Below the pieces are notes generated by a model that was not told the origin of the DNA, made no database searches, and saw only the letters and a list, made by a program, of their open reading frames with translations. A stretch of 64,000 bases of DNA, from positions 45,543-109,542 of the forward strand of contig JAENZJ010000012.1 of NCBI GenBank assembly GCA_016841325.1. Reading direction: 5' to 3'. The DNA is from Thermincola carboxydiphila. GTDB taxonomy: Bacteria > Bacillota > Thermincolia > Thermincolales > UBA2595. Below are positions 61,103 to 64,000 of this stretch, piece by piece. Both the position numbers and the translations under genes were made by a program. Position 1 is the stretch's first letter; every line of letters starts with the position of its first letter.

Positions 61103-61621
61103 ATGTGGAATTTTGTCGAAACCTACTTATATGTAAAATTAACAGAAGCTCTTAGTAAGGCCAGGGATTCGCGTACAGTAAACCTCGTGACCCAACAAAG
61201 GGACCTGACCGCCAATAACAATAAATCCACAGACAGTGATTTTAATACATTGATTTTAAACGCTGCCCGGCGCCATGGATTGCAGCCCGAACTGATCAGA
61301 GCTGTAATCAGGGTTGAATCCAATTTTAACTCTGCTGCACAGTCTCCGGCAGGAGCGCAGGGATTAATGCAGTTAATGCCCCAAACAGCTAAGTACCTTG
61401 GAGTGAACGACCCTTTTGACCCCGCTGAAAACATTGAAGGTGGCGCAAAATATCTGAAGCAGATGCTGGACAAATTTGACGGAAACCTGCAGCTGGCACT
61501 GGCCGCATATAATGCAGGTCCGGGTAATGTAAATAAATACGGTGGAATTCCGCCTTTTAAAGAGACACGTAATTATATCAAAAAGGTGACAGAGGCACTC
61601 ACGATTGACTACATGGCATGA
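61103..61621 (+). CDS. Lytic transglycosylase (SLT family)
   Basis: The 172-residue protein has the SLT catalytic domain from about residue 50: [20 protein letters not shown] with the catalytic Glu, [17 protein letters not shown] and [16 protein letters not shown]. It cleaves the glycan of peptidoglycan to anhydromuropeptides. No signal peptide is visible at the N-terminus; the start [16 protein letters not shown] is only mildly hydrophobic. The ATG at 61103 follows AAGGAG. It is divergent from csfB. Several clostridial SLTs of this size act in sporulation or germination. Confidence 0.9.
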   Translation: MWNFVETYLYVKLTEALSKARDSRTVNLVTQQRDLTANNNKSTDSDFNTLILNAARRHGLQPELIRAVIRVESNFNSAAQSPAGAQGLMQLMPQTAKYLGVNDPFDPAENIEGGAKYLKQMLDKFDGNLQLALAAYNAGPGNVNKYGGIPPFKETRNYIKKVTEALTIDYMA

Positions 61622-61649
61622 ACCTAAGACCCTTATCCCTTAGGATACA

Positions 61650-61713
61650 GCCCCTTATTTGGAGGGTACCGGCAAGTATTCCTCCTCTGAAGGGGCTTTG
61701 TTTTTTGATGAAA
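61650..61713 (+). terminator. Terminator after the SLT gene
   Basis: AGCCCCTT pairs with AAGGGGCT, with an inner GGAGG/CCTCC stem, followed by TTGTTTTTT on the plus strand. Confidence 0.85.
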
Positions 61714-61842
61714 CCAACCTGGAATAAGCCATTCTATTTCAAGCAGTTATTAATTTATTATATTAAAAAGAAGGATTTTGTCAAAAATTGTTTAAATGTT
61801 TATATATTGCGTTAACCTTCGTTAACTAAGGAGGGTAAACAA

Positions 61843-62988
61843 ATGGCTATCAGATTTTTGGATTGTATGGGTTCACATTATATGGTGGGTATCCAACAGG
61901 GCCGAATGGGTAAACAGGCTATTCATGCAGCCTGGGAGATATTTTCCGATTCACAGCATCTGGAAATGATCAGAAAAGCGAAATTTGCTCCCAAAGCCCT
62001 TTATCTGATCCACTGTCAGCAAAAAGCCGAAAACTTTTTAAAAAAAGTGGTCAAAGATGCCCTTCCAGAGCAGCATGAGCGCATAAAAGGAATAGCTTCA
62101 GGTGCTGACATACCTGAGAAGATTGTCTACTTACTCCAGGCAATTGAAATGGAACTTATGCCCAAACCCAGCATGTATGCACTGGGTTCCGGGACTTTAA
62201 TGGGAATTAAACCTGATGCAACAACCACAGGTGAACCTGTATTAATAAAAAACTTTGACTATACCCTTCCTTATCAGGACATGCTTTTTGTGAGACGAAA
62301 CAAGCCCATGGCCGGTTGCCAGACTCTTGATGTGGCCCTTGCCTTCTCTTCCGGGGCACATGCAGGTATAAATGAACACGGCTTATGTTTCCTGCATACT
62401 TCTGCTTACCCCGCAGACAGCCTTAGCATTAAGAGTATACCACTTAGTATTATTCTTCAGGAAGCATTGGAAACATGTTATACCGTTGAAGAAGCTACCA
62501 GGCTGATTAACAGGCATGCCAGGGATGCAGGGGCAAGCATTTTGCTGGCTGACGCTTCAGGTGACATGAGAGTGCTGGAAACCAGCAGGTCAAGCTCCGC
62601 ACAGCGTTTTGCCGAAAACAATTATATTATTGCGACAAATCATTACATATCACCTGAAATGGCTAAGAACCAGTTTCCCATGGATGCCAGGTGGGGTGAT
62701 AAAGCCCTTCCCAGGCTCAGGGGTGAATCCATATACGAATCCAGTCTGACGAGATACTCAAGGGCGGAACAGCTCTTAAGCAAGGGAGAAATAAACCCCG
62801 ATTCTGCTGAAGAAATTCTTGCCGACCATAATGATGGCATTCCGGGAGAAAATACTATTTGCCGCCATGGGGCAGTATTTTCCACCCAGGCTTCCATTAT
62901 CATATATCCCAATCGGAAGTCCATCAGAGTCACCAGTGGAAAGCCATGTGAAGGCAATTTTGAAGAGTTCACCATGAAGAAAGTTTAG
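61843..62988 (+). CDS. C45-like (acyltransferase/choloylglycine-hydrolase type) Ntn-hydrolase homologue
   Basis: The 381-residue protein has the layout of C45 peptidase-like proteins: an N-terminal helical segment, then MYALGSGTLMGIKPD and VLIKNFDYTLP (the nucleophile strand and Asn/Asp region), AGINEHGLCFLHTSAY, and GASILLADASGDMRVLETSR. In family members the nucleophile is Cys (GCTS); here the aligned residue is Ser116 (GSGT). C45 enzymes cleave or transfer acyl groups on linear amides. ATG at 61843 after AGGAGGG. No signal peptide. Activity is uncertain because of the Ser. Confidence 0.7.
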   Translation: MAIRFLDCMGSHYMVGIQQGRMGKQAIHAAWEIFSDSQHLEMIRKAKFAPKALYLIHCQQKAENFLKKVVKDALPEQHERIKGIASGADIPEKIVYLLQAIEMELMPKPSMYALGSGTLMGIKPDATTTGEPVLIKNFDYTLPYQDMLFVRRNKPMAGCQTLDVALAFSSGAHAGINEHGLCFLHTSAYPADSLSIKSIPLSIILQEALETCYTVEEATRLINRHARDAGASILLADASGDMRVLETSRSSSAQRFAENNYIIATNHYISPEMAKNQFPMDARWGDKALPRLRGESIYESSLTRYSRAEQLLSKGEINPDSAEEILADHNDGIPGENTICRHGAVFSTQASIIIYPNRKSIRVTSGKPCEGNFEEFTMKKV

Positions 62989-63067
62989 TACTTATTCATA
63001 AAGGTTAATACTATAAAGGAAATTAAAATATGATTTTCGAAAAACCAAAATCCCCATCTATATACAG

Positions 63068-63095
63068 GTAGCCACCGGATGCAAACCGGTGGCTA
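63068..63095. terminator. Bidirectional terminator between the C45-like gene and azoR-like gene
   Basis: GTAGCCACCGG pairs exactly with CCGGTGGCTAC around ATGCAAA, with weak T-tracts on both sides. Confidence 0.75.
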
Positions 63096-63108
63096 CTGTT
63101 TGTGCTAT

Positions 63109-63753
63109 TCAAAGTGCAAATGCCCGGGCAGCCTGCTTTGCCTGTTCAATGGCACGGGCTTTGATTTCTTCTGCTTTATCGGGGGCTTGGGCCATACCTT
63201 CCACTATTATCGAATTAATCTCAGGTATTCCTAAAAAGCTTAACAGTGCTCTGATATAACGGTCGCCAAATTCAAATTCCCTGGCAGGGCCTTTAGAATA
63301 AACTCCACCACGGGCTTGAATATGTATGGCTTTTTTATCTGTTAACAGGCCCACCGGGCCGTTTTCGGTATATTTAAAAGTTTTTCCGGCAATACAGACA
63401 GTATCAATATATGACTTCATCTTTGGAGGAATGCTTAAGTTCCACAGTGGAGTAACAAATACATATTTGTTGGCTGATACAAACTGGTCAGTCAGCTCAC
63501 TGATCCTGCTTACTTTTGACTTTTCGGCGGAAGAAAGTTTATCAAAGGATTCTCCCTTCTCCAGCTTACCCCATCCGTTAAAAACATCTGTATCGATGTT
63601 TGGGAGATTCTCCATTTTATAAAGGTCCAGTTCTATAATTCGGTCTCCTGGCGCCTGCTGGCAGTACGCATTCAAAAATTCCCTGCCTACGGTAAGGCTA
63701 AAAGATTCAGATTTGATCTTGGGATTTGCCGTAACGTACAATAATATAGCCAC
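63109..63753 (-). CDS. azoR: FMN-dependent NADH:azoreductase-like flavoprotein
   Basis: The 214-residue protein is a flavodoxin-fold quinone/azo reductase: [40 protein letters not shown] (the FMN loop), [20 protein letters not shown] and [18 protein letters not shown]. AzoR-type enzymes reduce quinones and azo compounds with NADH. GTG start at 63753 after AAAGGATG. It stands alone at the end of the window. Confidence 0.92.
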   Translation of the reverse strand: MAILLYVTANPKIKSESFSLTVGREFLNAYCQQAPGDRIIELDLYKMENLPNIDTDVFNGWGKLEKGESFDKLSSAEKSKVSRISELTDQFVSANKYVFVTPLWNLSIPPKMKSYIDTVCIAGKTFKYTENGPVGLLTDKKAIHIQARGGVYSKGPAREFEFGDRYIRALLSFLGIPEINSIIVEGMAQAPDKAEEIKARAIEQAKQAARAFAL

Positions 63754-63860
63754 ACAATATCATCCTTTCAAGTTTTGATAAAAACCACTTTTTATTTTTC
63801 CAAAAATTAAAAGTATTATTCCTGCTCTTTTTCTTATCGAATAGCTTGTTCTGCAGCATT

Positions 63861-63982
63861 ACCCGGCACCTTACGGTGCCGTCGCAAGTCTGAAGCCGGG
63901 GTCGCGCTGATGGTACTTGGACTTCTACTGTTGGGGCTTCACCCGACAAAGAAAAGCACTTGGTTTTCACCAAGTGCTTTTC
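63861..63982. ncRNA. Structured RNA candidate with H-type pseudoknot and terminator-like hairpin
   Basis: On the plus strand GGCACC (63865-63870) pairs with GGTGCC (63875-63880). AAGTC (63886-63890) can pair with GACTT (63920-63924) while GAAGCC (63892-63897) pairs with GGCTTC (63935-63940), giving an H-type pseudoknot. A 13-pair hairpin GAAAAGCACTTGG/CCAAGTGCTTTTC (63951-63982) closes it. The overlapping 88-residue frame on the minus strand is not accepted as a gene. The strand is unresolved because pairing is symmetrical. Confidence 0.4.
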
Positions 63983-64000
63983 ATATTAAATCCGGCAACG

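Noticed and set aside
63707..63973. 88-residue open frame on the minus strand overlapping the azoR start and the pseudoknot element
   Set aside because: It overlaps the azoR start, runs through a long hairpin and a pseudoknot candidate, has no RBS, and its composition is not protein-like. The RNA reading is preferred.
1..64000. CRISPR arrays, insertion sequences, rRNA and tRNA genes
   Set aside because: No repeat-spacer pattern, transposase frame, or rRNA/tRNA gene was seen in reading; the T-box is the only tRNA-related element.

Overview
The window comes from a spore-forming anaerobic firmicute, most likely a Clostridia member of the Peptococcaceae type (a Thermincola- or Desulfotomaculum-like organism). 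This rests on gene content and order only; no rRNA or tRNA gene was seen. The backbone is the conserved region next to the replication origin of sporulating Firmicutes, read in reverse. From about 61 kb down to 1 on the minus strand the order is csfB, an Orn/Lys/Arg-decarboxylase-like gene, yaaR, holB, ricT, yabA, trmN-like, GIY-YIG/rsmI, (abrB on plus), metG, tatD, two yabE paralogues, ksgA, yabG, then ispE, a GntR regulator, spoVG, glmU, prs, rplY/ctc, pth, fin, mfd, prsA-like, spoVT, spoVB, mazG, hup, the S4-domain gene, yabP and yabQ. Compared with Bacillus subtilis, tmk, yaaQ, rnmV and veg are not present at their usual places.

Accessory genes are set into this backbone. (1) At 13.7-18.3 kb lie a PRC-barrel protein, a YpiB/ReoY-like protein, a divergent CooS (CO-dehydrogenase-like) and a DegV protein. 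(2) At 24-45 kb a roughly 21 kb block separates ispE from yabG. It holds a cyanophycin synthetase/cyanophycinase pair, a LysM L,D-transpeptidase, a chemoreceptor, a [NiFe]-hydrogenase operon (degenerate HdrA-MvhD fusion, MvhG, MvhA, a small unknown protein), a convergent chemotaxis operon (mcp-cheW-cheA-cheY-cheB-cheX) ending with the hydrogenase maturation protease, a ZIP transporter, an HMA-like protein without its metal site, a SafA-like LysM protein and an NAD-dependent epimerase. (3) At 61-64 kb lie a lytic transglycosylase, a C45-like Ntn hydrolase and an azoreductase-like flavoprotein.

Main themes: sporulation and the spore envelope (yabQ, yabP, SpoIID-like, spoVT, spoVB, fin, csfB, spoVG, yabG plus SafA-like, L,D-transpeptidase), replication and translation housekeeping, envelope precursor supply (glmU, prs, ispE), anaerobic redox (CooS-like, Mvh-type hydrogenase) and chemotaxis. 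Regulatory sequence that can be read directly includes a methionine T-box before metG, a sigma-H-type promoter before spoVG, two terminator hairpins in the mfd leader and many Rho-independent terminators.

The observations most worth following are: the CooS homologue in which a C-cluster cysteine is replaced by Glu303; the hydrogenase-linked HdrA domain that has lost its N-terminal cysteines; a hydrogenase maturation protease placed as the last gene of a chemotaxis operon; and two unassigned structured-RNA candidates (28184-28308 and 63861-63982).
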